Positions 21,767-33,134 of a DNA stretch of 64,000 bases are shown piece after piece; position 1 is the stretch's first letter, and each line of letters starts with the position of its first letter. The stretch comes from Symsagittifera roscoffensis. Lineage: Eukaryota; Xenacoelomorpha; Acoela; Convolutidae. The stretch lies in the NCBI RefSeq assembly GCF_963678635.1, contig NC_087062.1, forward strand, positions 90,063,845-90,127,844, read 5' to 3'. Below the pieces are notes generated by a model. The model was not told where the DNA came from and did no database searches. It saw only the letters and a list, made by a program, of their open reading frames with translations. The position numbers were made by a program, and so were the translations under genes.

Positions 21767-22368
21767 CAGCGAACAATGAAAAAGAATAAATTAATATCTC
21801 AAAAAACTTATAAATTTCAAAAATCATAGGAACACTGAGTAAAAAAAACAAAAACCGATTATTTTAACCCAAAAAACACTACATTGTTAAAAATAAAGTT
21901 TACTCTAACAAGGAAAACACGGATAAGTCTAGGCTGAGAGCTCGTAAGTAGACGAGAGTTAACCGAAAAAAAAACTGTCACCAAAAAATTAACAAAGCAA
22001 TTTAGTTAAAGTAATTAACCGGCAATTTAAACTATTAAAATTCAAAGCATGAAAAAAGAAATTACAGCGAGTTTACTTTAGACAATTTTTTCACAGGAAA
22101 AACGTCTTTTATCTGATACCGAATAGATATCGAATTTAATTTGATACCAATTTTTATTCGCAAGTGGAAAAAACTCCAAGCTCACTCGTGGAGAATAAAT
22201 TTGTTTAAGACGAGCACGAAATGTGTTAGTAATCTTATAATTAACACAGATGCCAATTTTCATAGAGAACTGAACTAGAAAGCAAACACAAGGGTAAACT
22301 AACTGAAAAGTGGTAAGATCCAGGCTGTTTGCTTTCGTTCCTAAGCCGAAAACAATACTCTCGTTTAC

Positions 22369-22387
22369 CCTTTAAACTTTTCTGCAT
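22369..22387 (-). CDS. GALT: GALT exon 1 candidate, unit 3 copy (no exon 2 beside it)
   Basis: ATG-CAG-AAA-AGT-TTA-AAG-G then GTAAAC, with one synonymous AAA to AAG change. Its own exon 2 is deleted; a transcript starting here would have to splice to copy 2 at 20166. Confidence 0.4.
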
Positions 22388-23177
22388 GCAATGAAAAAAG
22401 CCAAAATCGGATATATATTTTTTGCTTTTTATGATGGTAATCAGAGCTAATTCAAGTTGCTTACAAGCCTTTAAAAATTTCTCGAGACTAAAACAAAAAA
22501 AAATCTAATAGTTCCACCCAAAATCAGAAGATAGTCTATTCGCAATACAAAATCAACTCAATTTGAGAAAACTGGTTCAATGAATACAGTTATTCTTCGG
22601 CTTGGAAATCTGAAAAATAAAATCCCTTCTCGACATTAGAAGTCGTTTACGTTTCTTGTACTCGATAGAGGAGTTTGCCCTCCTTTAACAAAATAAACAA
22701 ATTGAAATTTTAAGGGAATCAAAAGTCAAACTGCAAAAAATCCTATTTGAGCGTGAACAAATTTTAAGAATTTTTGCTGAAAAAAATCATTTATATAAGA
22801 TACTGCTCGCATTGCGTGCAAAACATGACGAGTAGTGGTTATTCAAAAATTGAAAAACCTTTCACATTGCAGAAGTCATTCGGGAATTTTGTAAATTTGG
22901 CATTCTTCACTTGGAAAAAAAAACAAAGAAACTTATATCTAAAAATAAGAAAAAGGCGGAAAAGTATTTGACCTCTGCAGTTCAGAAATAGAAAAAGCGA
23001 CAAAAGAATAAAAAACAATTTATGCCAATTTTTCCCTGTCAAACTTAAGTTACATGGGGTATACAAAATCTAAAGTCGGAAATTTTCGAAATTTTTTGCT
23101 TACTACTTAATCAATTTTGAGGTCATGGTTCACTCGACTTTAAAGAAATTTTACAAGATAAAAAATTTCCGGCGAAC

Positions 23178-23529
23178 CAGGGGCAGATTTAGGGGGGGGG
23201 GGGGGGTTGCGGATTTAGCAATTTAACCCCCTGCCGACCCAAAGGGTCCCCTTTTGGTTTTCAGAAATCCGTTTTTGGCCGACCGACCCTAAATTTTTTC
23301 TAAAGGCTAATTGGCGCCAATATACACGTTTTTTTTTCAAAAAGTCCCAAAAAAAGCTTTTCTGACTTGTTTTTTTTCCCCAAAATTTGCCTGCGGCGCA
23401 GAAACTTTAAAAATTGACCAAAAAGGTATTTTAAGTGCTTTAGGAGAGCTCGGAAAATCAATTTGGTTGGTCTAAAAAAATTTTTTTTTGAAATTTCGCC
23501 TCCTTGAGAAAATCCTAGATCCGCCCCTG
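23178..23529. mobile_element. hAT-like MITE, copy in unit 4
   Basis: Same termini and flanks as the other copies, with a few internal substitutions (for example CTAATTGGCGCC for CCTTTGGCGCC). Confidence 0.75.
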
Positions 23530-24097
23530 CAGCGAACAATGAAAAAGAACAAATTAAAATCTCAAAAAACTTATAATCATAGTGCCACTGAGTAAAAAAA
23601 ACAATAACCGATTATTTTAAACCAAAAAAACACTACATTGTTGAAAATAAAGTTTACTCTAACAAGGAAAACACGGATAAGTCTAAGCTGAGAGCTCGTA
23701 AGTAGACGAGAGTTAACCAAAAAAACATGTCACCAAAAAATTAACAAAGCAATTTAGTTCAAGTAATTAACCGGCAATTTAAACTATTAAAATTCGAAGC
23801 ATGAAAAAAGAAATTACAGCGAGTTTACTTTAGACAATTTTTTCACAGGAAAAACGTCTTATATTTGATACCGAATAGATATCGTATTTAATTTGATACC
23901 AATTTTTATTCGCAAGTGGAAAAAACTCCATGCTCACTCATGGAGAATATAAATTTGTTTAAGACGAGCACGAAATGTGTTAGTAATCTTATAATTAACA
24001 CAGATGCCAATTTTCACAGAGAACTGAACTACTTGAACAAAAAATATATTAATGATCAAAATTACAGGAGGATAGGAAAGAAAACGTTTGAACATGC

Positions 24098-24318
24098 CTG
24101 GCCGTTTGAGCGAACACCTCCTGGTGCCAATTGGTTTGGTTGTGAATCAGCTGTCACAACCTTTCCAGTCGATCGACCTTGAGACGAACTCTGCAGCTGG
24201 TCCTTCTTGGGCTGTTCATGCACCTTCCCCTGCCAGGGTCTTTTAGCCCGGTTAGGACAGACAAGAACCCAAGTGCCCGTGAGAGGGTTGTACCTCTGGT
24301 GGGGGCCTATCTTGACAC
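24098..24318 (-). CDS. GALT: GALT exon 2, copy 3 (variant, lacks an adjacent exon 1)
   Basis: 221 nt with the same splice sites. It differs from the other two copies by an Asp to Gly change (N-P-L-T-G-T-W instead of N-P-L-T-D-T-W) and by GT instead of GG at the first two bases. The frame is intact. Because the unit is cut by the tRNA array upstream, no exon 1 is visible for this copy inside the window. Confidence 0.8.
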
Positions 24319-24810
24319 CTGATAAAAAAATATTACGATCTGATTACGATAGTCAATTGAAAAACTAGCTACATCAGGCTGAATTCGAAAAAGAGGAGCA
24401 GTTTATCCGATGAGAGCGTGGCAAAATTTGTTCGAGAGCAAAGTCAGATATTTTGAAAACTCGAGATATTTCGAAAAAAAAATCGGGCGAAGCCGAACAA
24501 GTTTGAACAAAGACTCACAATGCCTGGTAAAATCGAACAAATTTGAACTGAGTCGAACAATGTCCAAAAAAAGTCGAACCAACTTGTTCAAAGTCAAACT
24601 ATGTCCTGTAAAGTCAAACAATGTCCGGTATAACCGAACAAAGTCGAGCAATGTCGCATATAGAGAGAGCAAACACAAGGGTAAACTAACTGAAACTAAA
24701 TTTAAGACTTTGAACCGACTGAAAAAAAAGCAAACTTCATGTAGTTCCAGTTCAAAAACAAAAAAAAAACGTTTCTTTGATACGAACTAAAAATTATTCA
24801 GAAAAAAAAC

Positions 24811-24882
24811 CTCTTCGACGGGGAATCGAACCCCGGTCTCCAACGTGACAGACTGGGATACTAACCACTATACTACCGAAGA
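24811..24882 (-). tRNA. tRNA-Asp (anticodon GTC), intact, first of the array
   Basis: The 72-nt cloverleaf folds completely. Acceptor is TCTTCGG with TCGAAGA (one G-T wobble), D arm GTAT-AGTGGTTA-GTAT, anticodon stem CCAGT with GTTGG. The loop is CTGTCAC with GTC at 34-36, and the T arm is CGGGG-TTCGATT-CCCCG. The discriminator is G73, an Asp identity base. The A box and B box are canonical. T8 follows within a few bases as a Pol III terminator. No intron. Confidence 0.9.
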
Positions 24883-26002
24883 TACAATTCATCGAATAGC
24901 TTCCAACTTCACGTCATTTGAAATTCTCAAATTATAGAACGACACAATAGAACTCGATCAGCTTTTAGGAACACTGCTGTATACAGCAACATGAAATCCC
25001 AACATTTCTTGTAAAAAAACTGCTTTTTCGCATCCGAACATGGTTCCAGCAAAAAAAAACTCAACAAAAAATTATACTTGTAAAATACTTGAAAAAAAAA
25101 TCAAGCTTTGAATCGACTCAAAAAAAAGCAATTTTCATGTAGTTCCATTTCAAAAACAAAAAAACGTTTTTTCGATACGAACTAAAAATTATTCAGGAGT
25201 TGAAAAACTCTTCGGCGGGGAATCCAACCCCGGTCTCCAACGTGACAGGTTGGGATACTCACCGCTTTACTACACTGTACAGTTCGGAGCATATCTGGCA
25301 AGCTCGTGTCATATGAAACTCTGAAGTTACAGAATGACACAATAGAACTCGATCAGCGTTCAGGAGTCCTGCTGTATACAGCAACATGAAATCCGATCAT
25401 TTTTTGAAAAAAGCAGCTTTTTCTCATCCCAACATAGTCCCGGCAAAAAACTCGGAGCAGAATGTCATGGTTGTAAGCTATCTGAAACTAAATTTAAGGC
25501 TTTGAAGCAACTGAAAAAAAAACAATTTTCATGTAGTTCCAGTTCAAAAAAAAAAAAAAAAAACGTTTTTTCGATAGGAACTAAAAATTAATCAGGAAAT
25601 AAAAACCTCTTCGGCGGGTAAACGAACCCGGCTCCAACGTGACAAGCATGGATACCCACCGCTTTACTACACTGTACAGTTCCTAGCAAATCTGCTAAGC
25701 TCGCGTCATATGAAATTCTCAAGTTACAGAATGACACAATAGAACTCGATCAGCGTTCAGGAATACTGCTGTATACAGCAATATGAAATCCGATGATTTT
25801 TTGAAAAAAGCAGCTTTTTCTCATCTCAATATAGTCCCAGCAAAAAACTCGGAGCAGAAAGTCATGGTTGTAAACTATCTGAAACTAATTTTAAGGCTTT
25901 GAACCGACTGAAAAAAAAGCAAACTTCATGTAGTTCCAGGTCAAAAACAAAAAAAAAATTGTTTTTTCGATACGAACTAAAAATTATTCAGGAAATAAAA
26001 AC

Positions 26003-26074
26003 CTCTTCGACGGGGAATCGAACCCCGGTCTCCAACGTGACAGTCTGGGATACTCACCACTATACTACCGGAGA
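26003..26074 (-). tRNA. tRNA-Asp-like (GTC), two stem mismatches
   Basis: Full-length body with canonical T arm and D arm. The acceptor has a C-A mismatch at pair 4-69 and the anticodon stem an A-G mismatch at 31-39. T5 follows the 3' end. It is the founder type of a class that recurs with only minor changes at 28336, 29125, 31092, 33063, 35030 and 36214. Confidence 0.6.
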
Positions 26075-26396
26075 TACCGTTCGCAGCATATCTGCCAAGT
26101 TTGTGTCATTTGAAATTCTCAAATTACAGAACGACACAATAGAACTCGATCAGCGTTTAGGAACCCTGCTGTATACAGCCACATGAAACCCCAACATTTT
26201 TTGTAAAAAGAAAACTACTTTTTCGCATCCCAACATAGCTCCAGCAAAAAAGGCTCAGCAAAAATTATACTTGTAAAATACTTGAAAAATCAAGCTTTGA
26301 ACCGACTAAAAAAAAGCTGTTTTCATGTAGTTCCATATCAAAACAAAAAAAAAACGTTTTTTCGATACGAACTAAAAATTATTCAGGAAATAAAAA

Positions 26397-26468
26397 CTCT
26401 TCGGCGGGGAATCGAACCCCGGACTCCAACGTGACAGTCTGGGATACTCACCACTATACTACCGAAGA
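26397..26468 (-). tRNA. tRNA-Asp-like (GTC), one stem mismatch
   Basis: The acceptor stem TCTTCGG/CCGAAGA pairs perfectly and the T arm is canonical. The variable loop reads AGTC for AGAC. The only stem mismatch is A-G at the base of the anticodon loop (31-39). T5 follows within a few bases. Confidence 0.75.
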
Positions 26469-27174
26469 TACAATTCGCAGCATATCTGCCAAGTTTGTGT
26501 CATTTGAAATTCTCAAATTATAGAACGTCACAATAGAACTCAATCAGTGTTTAGGAACCCTGCTGTATACAGCCACATGAAATCCCAACATTTTTTGTAA
26601 AAAAAACTACTTTTTCGCATCCCAACATAGTTCCAGCAAAAAATGCTCAGCAAAAATTATAATTGTAAAATATTTGAAAAATCAAGCTTTGAACCGACTC
26701 AAAAAAAGCAGTTTTCATGTAGTTCCATTTCAAAAACAAAACAACGCATTTTCGATACGAACTAAAAATTATTCAGGAGTTAAAAACCTCTTCGGCGGGG
26801 AATCCAAACCCGGTCTCCAACGTGACAATTTGGGATACTCACCGCTTTGCTTTACTGTACAGTTACGAGCATAAGTGCCAAGCTCGTGTCATATGAAGTT
26901 ACAGAATGACACAATAGAACTCGATCAGCGTTCAGGAATCCTGCTGTATACAGCAACATGAAATCCGATAATTTTGTGAAAAAAGCAGCTTTTTCTCATC
27001 CCATTATAGTCCCAGCAAAAAACTCGGAGCAGAAAGTCATGGTTGTAAACTATCTGAAACTAAATTTAAGGCTTTGAACCGACTGAAATAAAGCAAACTT
27101 CCTGTAGCTCCAGTTCAAAAACAAAAAAAAACTTTTTTTCGAAACGAACTAAAAAATATTCAGGAAATCAAAAT

Positions 27175-27246
27175 CGCTCCGACGGGGAATCGAACCCCCG
27201 TCTCCAACGAGACAGGCTCTGATACTCACCACTATACTACCGTAGA
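27175..27246 (-). pseudogene. tRNA-Asp-like pseudogene, anticodon stem broken
   Basis: The loop is CTGTCTC (anticodon GTC), but the AGAGC arm cannot pair with GTTGG, and the acceptor has two mismatches. Related copies are at 38184 and 38975 and in the GTA family. Confidence 0.6.
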
Positions 27247-28335
27247 TACACTTCAGCGCATATCTTCCATGTCAATTGAAATTCTCAAATTATAGAACGA
27301 CACAATAGAATTCGATCAGCGTTTAGGAACCCTGCTGTATACAGCAACATGAAATCCGATCATTTTTTGAAAAAAGCAGCTTTTTCTCATCCCAACATAG
27401 TCCCAGCAAAAAAACTCGGAGCAGAATGTCATGGTTGTAAGCTATCTGAAACTAAATTTAAGGCTTTGAAGCAACTGAAAAAAAAAAACAGTTTTCATGT
27501 AGTTCCAGTTCAAAAACAAAAAAAAACGTTTTTTCGATAGGAACTAAAAATTAATCAGGAAATAAAAACCTCTTCGGCGGGTAAACGAACCCGGCTCCAA
27601 CGTGACAAGCATGGATACCCACCGCTTTACTACACTGTACAGTTCCTAGCAAATCTGCCAAGCTCGCGTCATATGAAATTCTCAAGTTACAGAATGACAC
27701 AATAGAACTCGATCAGCGTTCAGGAATCCTGCTGTATACAGCAACATGAAATCCGATCATTTTTTGAAAAAAGCAGCTTTTTCTCATCCCAACTTAGTCC
27801 CAGCAAAAAACTCGGAGCAGAATGTCATGGTTGTAAGCTATCTGAAACTAAATTTAAGGCTTTGAAGCAACTGAAAAAAAAAACAATTTTCATGTAGTTC
27901 CAGTTCAAAAACAAAAAAAAAACGTTTTTTCGATAGGAACTAAAAATTAATCAGGAAATAAAAACCTCTTAGGCGGATAAACGAACCCGGATCCAACGTG
28001 ACAAGCATGGATACCCACCGCTTTACTACACTGTACAGTTCCTAGCAAATCTGCTAGGCTCGCGTCATATGAAATTCTCAAGTTACAGAATGACACAATA
28101 GAACTCGATCAGCGTTCAGGAATTCTGCTGTATACAGCAATATGAAATCCGATCATTTTTTGAAAAAAGCAGCTTTTTTTCATCCCAATATAGTCCCAGC
28201 AAAAAACTCGGAGCAGAAAGTCATTTAAGGCTTTGAACCGACTGAAAAAAAAGCAAACTTCATGTAGTTCCTAGTCAAAAACAAAAAAAAATTGTTTTTT
28301 CGATACGAACTAAAAATTATTCAGGAAATAAAAAC

Positions 28336-28407
28336 CTCTTCGACGGGGAATCGAACCCCGGTCTCCAACATGACAGTCTGGGATACTCACCACTATACTA
28401 CCGGAGA
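28336..28407 (-). tRNA. tRNA-Asp-like (GTC), loop variant
   Basis: Same body as 26003..26074 but the anticodon loop reads CTGTCAT, so position 38 is T instead of C. The anticodon is unchanged. Confidence 0.5.
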
Positions 28408-29124
28408 TACCGTTCGCAGCATATCTGCCAAGTTTGTGTCATTTGAAATTCTCAAATTATAGAACGACACAATAGAACTCGATCAGGGTTTAGGAACCCT
28501 GCTGTATACAGCCACATGAAATCCCAACATTTTTTGTAAAAAAAAACTACTTTTTTGCATCCCAACATAGCTCCAGCAAAAAATGCTCAGCAAAAATTAT
28601 ACTTGTAAAATATTTGAAAAATCAAGCTTTGAACCGACTAAAAAAAAGCAGTTTTCATGTAGTTCCATTTCAAAAACAAAAAAAAACATTTTCGATACGA
28701 ACTAAAAATTATTCAGGAGTTAAAAATCTCTTCGGCGGGGAATCCAAACCCGGTCTCCAACGTGACAAGTTGGGATACTCACCGCTTTGCTATACTGTAC
28801 AGTTCCGAGCATAAGTGCCAAGCTCGTGTCCTAAGAAATTCTTAAGTTACAGAATGACACAATAGAACTCGATCAGCGTTCAGGAATCCTGCTGTATGCA
28901 GCAACATGAAATCCGATAATTTTCTGAAAAAAGCAGCTTTTTCTCATCCCAACATAGTCCCACCAAACAACTCGAAGCAGAAAGTCATGGTTGTAAACTA
29001 TCTGAAACTAAATTTAAGGCTTTGAACCGACTGAAAAAAAAGCAAACTTCATGTAGTTCCAAGTCAAAAACAAAAAAAAATTGTTTTTTCGATACGAATT
29101 AAAAATTATTCAGGAAATAAAAAC

Positions 29125-29196
29125 CTCTTCGACGGGGAATCGAACCCCGGTCTCCAACGTGACAGTCTGGGATACTCACCACTATACTACCGGAGA
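29125..29196 (-). tRNA. tRNA-Asp-like (GTC), two stem mismatches
   Basis: Same sequence as 26003..26074 in the tRNA body: mismatches at pairs 4-69 and 31-39, canonical A and B boxes, T5 downstream. Confidence 0.6.
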
Positions 29197-29908
29197 TACC
29201 GTTCGCAGCATATCTGCCAAGTTTGTCTCATTTGAAATTCTCAAATTATAGAACGACACAATAGAACTCGATCAGCGTTTAGGAACCCTGCTGTATACAG
29301 CCACATGAAATCCCAACATTTTTTGTAAAAAAAAACTACTTTTTCGCATCCCAACATAGCTCCAGCAAAAAATGCTCAGCAAAAATTATACTTGTAAAAT
29401 ATTTGAAAAATCAAGCTTTGAACCGACTAAAAAAAAGCAGTTTTCATGTAGTTCCATTTCAAAAACAAAAAAACGCATTTTCGATACTAACTAAATTATT
29501 CAGGAGTTAAAAACCTCTTCGGCGGGGAATCCAAACCCGGTCTCCAACGTGACAAGTTGGGATACTCACCGCTTTGCTATACTGTACAGTTCCGAGCATA
29601 AGTGCCAAGCTCGTGTCCTAAGAAATTCTTAAGTTACAGAATGACACAATAGAACTCGATCAGCGTTCAGGAATCCTGCTGTATACAGCAACATGAAATC
29701 CGATAATTTTCTGAAAAAAGCAGCTTTTGCTCATCCCAACATAGTCCCACCAAACAACTCGAAGCAGAAAGTCATGGTTGTAAGCTATCTGAAATTAAAT
29801 TTAAGGCTTTGAACCGACTGAAAAAAGCAAACTTCATGTAGCTCCAGTTCAAAAACAAAAAAAAACGTTTATTCGAAACGAACTGAAAAATATTCAGGAA
29901 ATCAAAAT

Positions 29909-29980
29909 CTCTCCGACGGGGAATCGAACCCTGGTCTCCAACGTTACAGGCTCTGATACTCACCACTATACTACCGTAGA
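29909..29980 (-). pseudogene. tRNA-Asp-derived copy with anticodon changed to GTA
   Basis: The anticodon loop is CTGTAAC, so positions 34-36 are GTA (a Tyr anticodon) instead of GTC. The anticodon stem (AGAGC with GTTGG) is broken and the acceptor has one mismatch plus one wobble. The T stem has one mismatch (CAGGG/CCCCG). Probably not a working tRNA. Confidence 0.65.
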
Positions 29981-31091
29981 TACACTTCAGCGCATATCTT
30001 CCAAGTTCGTGTCATTTGAAATTCTCAAATTATAGAAGGACACAATAGAATTCGATCAGCGTTTAGGAACCCTGCTGTATACAGCAACATGAAATCTCAA
30101 CATTTTTTGTAAAAAAAAAACTGCTCTTTCGCATCCCAACATAGTTCCAGCAAAAAAATGCTCAGCAAAAATTATACTTGTAAAATATTTGAAAAATCAA
30201 GCTTTGAACCGACTAAAAAAAAGCAGTTTTCATGTAGTTCTATTTCAAAAACAAAAAAACGTATTTTCGATACGAACTAAAAATTATTCAGGAGTTAAAA
30301 ACCTCTTCGGCGGGGAATCCAAACCCGGTCTCCAACGTGACAGTCTGGGATACTCACCACTATACTACCGGAGATACCGTTCGCAGCATATCTGCCAAGT
30401 TTGTCTCATTTGAAATTCTCAAATTATAGAACGACACAATAGAACTCGATCAGCGTTTAGGAACCCTGCTGTATACAGCCACTTGAAATCCCAACATTTT
30501 TTGTAAAAAAAAACTACTTTTTCGCATCCCAACATAGCTCCAGCAAAAAATGCTCAGCAAAAATTATACTTGTAAAATATTTGAAAAATCAAGCTTTGAA
30601 CCGACTAAAAAAAAGCAGTTTTCATGTAGTTCCATTTCAAAAACAAAAAAACGCATTTTCGATACGAACTAAAAATTATTCAGGAGTTAAAAACCTCTTC
30701 GGCGGGGAATCCAAACCCGGTCTCCAACGTGACAAGTTGGGATACTCACCGCTTTGCTATACTGTACAGTTCCGAGCATAAGTGCCAAGCTCGTGTCCTA
30801 AGAAATTCTTAAGTTACAGAATGACACAATAGAACTCGATCAGCGTTCAGGAATCCTGCTGTATGCAGCAACATGAAATCCGATAATTTTCTGAAAAAAG
30901 CAGCTTTTTCTCATCCCAACATAGTCCCACCAAACAACTCAAAGCAGAAAGTCATGGTTGTAAACTATCTGAAACTAAATTTAAGGCTTTGAACCGACTG
31001 AAAAAAAAGCAAACTTCATGTAGTTCCAAGTCAAAAACAAAAAAAAATTGTTTTTTCGATACGAATTAAAAATTATTCAGGAAATAAAAAC

Positions 31092-31163
31092 CTCTTCGAC
31101 GGGGAATCGAACCCCGGTCTCCAACGTGACAGTCTGGGATACTCACCACTATACTACCGGAGA
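31092..31163 (-). tRNA. tRNA-Asp-like (GTC), two stem mismatches
   Basis: Same body as 26003..26074. Copies 3938 and 5122 bp away (35030, 36214) are products of block duplication. Confidence 0.6.
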
Positions 31164-31875
31164 TACCGTTCGCAGCATATCTGCCAAGTTTGTCTCATTT
31201 GAAATTCTCAAATTATAGAACGACACAATAGAACTCGATCAGCGTTTAGGAACCCTGCTGTATACAGCCACATGAAATCCCAACATTTTTTGTAAAAAAA
31301 AACTACTTTTTCGCATCCCAACATAGCTCCAGCAAAAAATGCTCAGCAAAAATTATACTTGTAAAATATTTGAAAAATCAAGCTTTGAACCGACTAAAAA
31401 AAAGCAGTTTTCATGTAGTTCCATTTCAAAAACAAAAAAACGCATTTTCGATACTAACTAAAAATTATTCAGGAGTTAAAAACCTCTTCGGCGGGGAATC
31501 CAAACCCGGTCTCCAACGTGACAAGTTGGGATACTCACCGCTTTGCTATACTGTACAGTTCCGAGCATAAGTGCCAAGCTCGTGTCCGAAGAAATTCTTA
31601 AGTTACAATGACACAATAGAACTCGATCAGCGTTCAGGAATCCTGCTGTATACAGCAACATGAAATCCGATAATTTTCTGAAAAAAGCAGCTTTTGCTCA
31701 TCCCAACATAGTCCCACCAAACAACTCGAAGCAGAAAGTCATGGTTGTAAGCTATCTGAAATTAAATTTAAGGCTTTGAACCGACTGAAAAAAGCAAACT
31801 TCATGTAGCTCCAGTTCAAAAACAAAAAAAAACGTTTATTCGAAACGAACTGAAAAATATTCAGGAAATCAAAAT

Positions 31876-31947
31876 CTCTCCGACGGGGAATCGAACCCTG
31901 GTCTCCAACGTTACAGGCTCTGATACTCACCACTATACTACCGTAGA
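31876..31947 (-). pseudogene. tRNA-Asp-derived copy with GTA anticodon
   Basis: Same sequence as 29909..29980, five monomers downstream. Confidence 0.65.
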
Positions 31948-33062
31948 TACACTTCAGCGCATATCTTCCAAGTTCGTGTCATTTGAAATTCTCAAATTAT
32001 AGAAGGACACAATAGAATTCGATCAGCGTTTAGGAACCCTGCTGTATACAGCAACATGAAATCTCAACATTTTTTGTAAAAAAAAAACTGCTTTTTCGCA
32101 TCCCAACATAGTTCCAGCAAAAAAATTATCAGCAAAAAAATATACTTTTAAAATACTTGAAAAATATCAAGCTTTGAACCGATTCAAAAAAAGCAATTTT
32201 CTTGAAGTTCCATTTAAAAAACAAAAAAAGCTTTTTCGATACGAACTAAAAATTATTCAGGAGTTAAAAACCCCTTCGACGGGGAATCGAAACCCGGTCT
32301 CCAACGTGACAGGCTGGGATATACTCACCACTATCCTACCGACATACACTTACGCGCATATCTTCCAAGTTCGTGTCATTTGAAATTCTCAAATTACAGA
32401 AGGACACAATAGAACTCGATCAGCGTTTAGGAACCCTGCTGTATACAACAACATGAAATCCCAACATTTTTTGTGAAAAACTGCTTTTTCGCATCCCAAC
32501 ATAGTTCCAGCAAAAAAATGCTCAGCAAAAAAATATACTTGTAAAATACTTGAAAAATATCAAGCTTTGAACCGATTCAAAAAAAGCAATTTTCTTGAAG
32601 TTCCATTTAAAAAACAAAAAAAGCTTTTTCGATACGAACTAAAAATTATTCAGGAGTTAAAAACCTCTTCGGCGGGGAATCGAAACCCGGTCTCCAACGT
32701 GACAGGCTGGGATATACTCACCACTATCCTACCGACATACACTTACGCGCATATCTTCCAAGTTCGTGTCATTTGAAATTCTCAAATTATAGAATGACAC
32801 AATAGAACTCGATCAGCGTTCAGGAATCCTGCTGTATACAGCAACATGAAATCCGATAATTTTGTGAAAAAAGCAGCTTTTTCTCATCCCAACATAGTCC
32901 CAGCAAAAAACTCGGAGCAGAAAGTCATGGTTGTAAGCTATCTGAAATTAAATTTAAGGCTTTGAACCGACTGAAAAAAGCAAACTTCATGTAGTTCCAA
33001 GTCAAAAACAAAAAAAAATTGTTTTTTCGATACGAATTAAAAATTATTCAGGAAATAAAAAC

Positions 33063-33134
33063 CTCTTCGACGGGGAATCGAACCCCGGTCTCCAACGTGA
33101 CAGTCTGGGATACTCACCACTATACTACCGGAGA
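33063..33134 (-). tRNA. tRNA-Asp-like (GTC), two stem mismatches
   Basis: 3938 bp from and matching 29125..29196. Confidence 0.6.

Larger units (their letters stand above)
20780..22546. repeat. GALT-boundary tandem unit 3, with exon 2 deleted
   Basis: Homologous to units 1 and 2 but only 1767 bp. Around 22276 the sequence runs GAACTA directly into GAAAGCAAACACAAGG. These are sites about 0.63 kb apart in unit 2, and they share a TA at the junction. The deletion removes exon 2 and the short-repeat region but keeps the terminal-exon relic (20915..20880), the MITE (21415-21766) and exon 1. This unit carries more substitutions than units 1 and 2. Confidence 0.88.
22547..24690. repeat. GALT-boundary tandem unit 4, truncated by the tRNA array
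   Basis: Homologous to the preceding units: terminal-exon relic (22682..22647), MITE (23178-23529) and exon 2 (24318..24098). It ends at 24690, where GTAAACTAACTGAAA passes into array sequence CTAAATTTAAG. The exon 1 position of this unit lies beyond the junction and is lost. Confidence 0.88.
24690..29034 (-). repeat. Array block 1: mixed tRNA-like copies
   Basis: tRNA-like copies begin at 24811, 25208, 25607, 26003, 26397, 26788, 27175, 27570, 27966, 28336 and 28728. Those at 24811, 26003, 26397 and 28336 have the complete 5' half (ACTATACTACC on the plus strand). Those at 25208, 25607, 26788, 27570, 27966 and 28728 have the 5' half replaced by the ACTGTACAGT-type sequence. 25607, 27570 and 27966 also have deletions in the T-arm/variable region. 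27175 has a broken anticodon stem. Confidence 0.9.
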
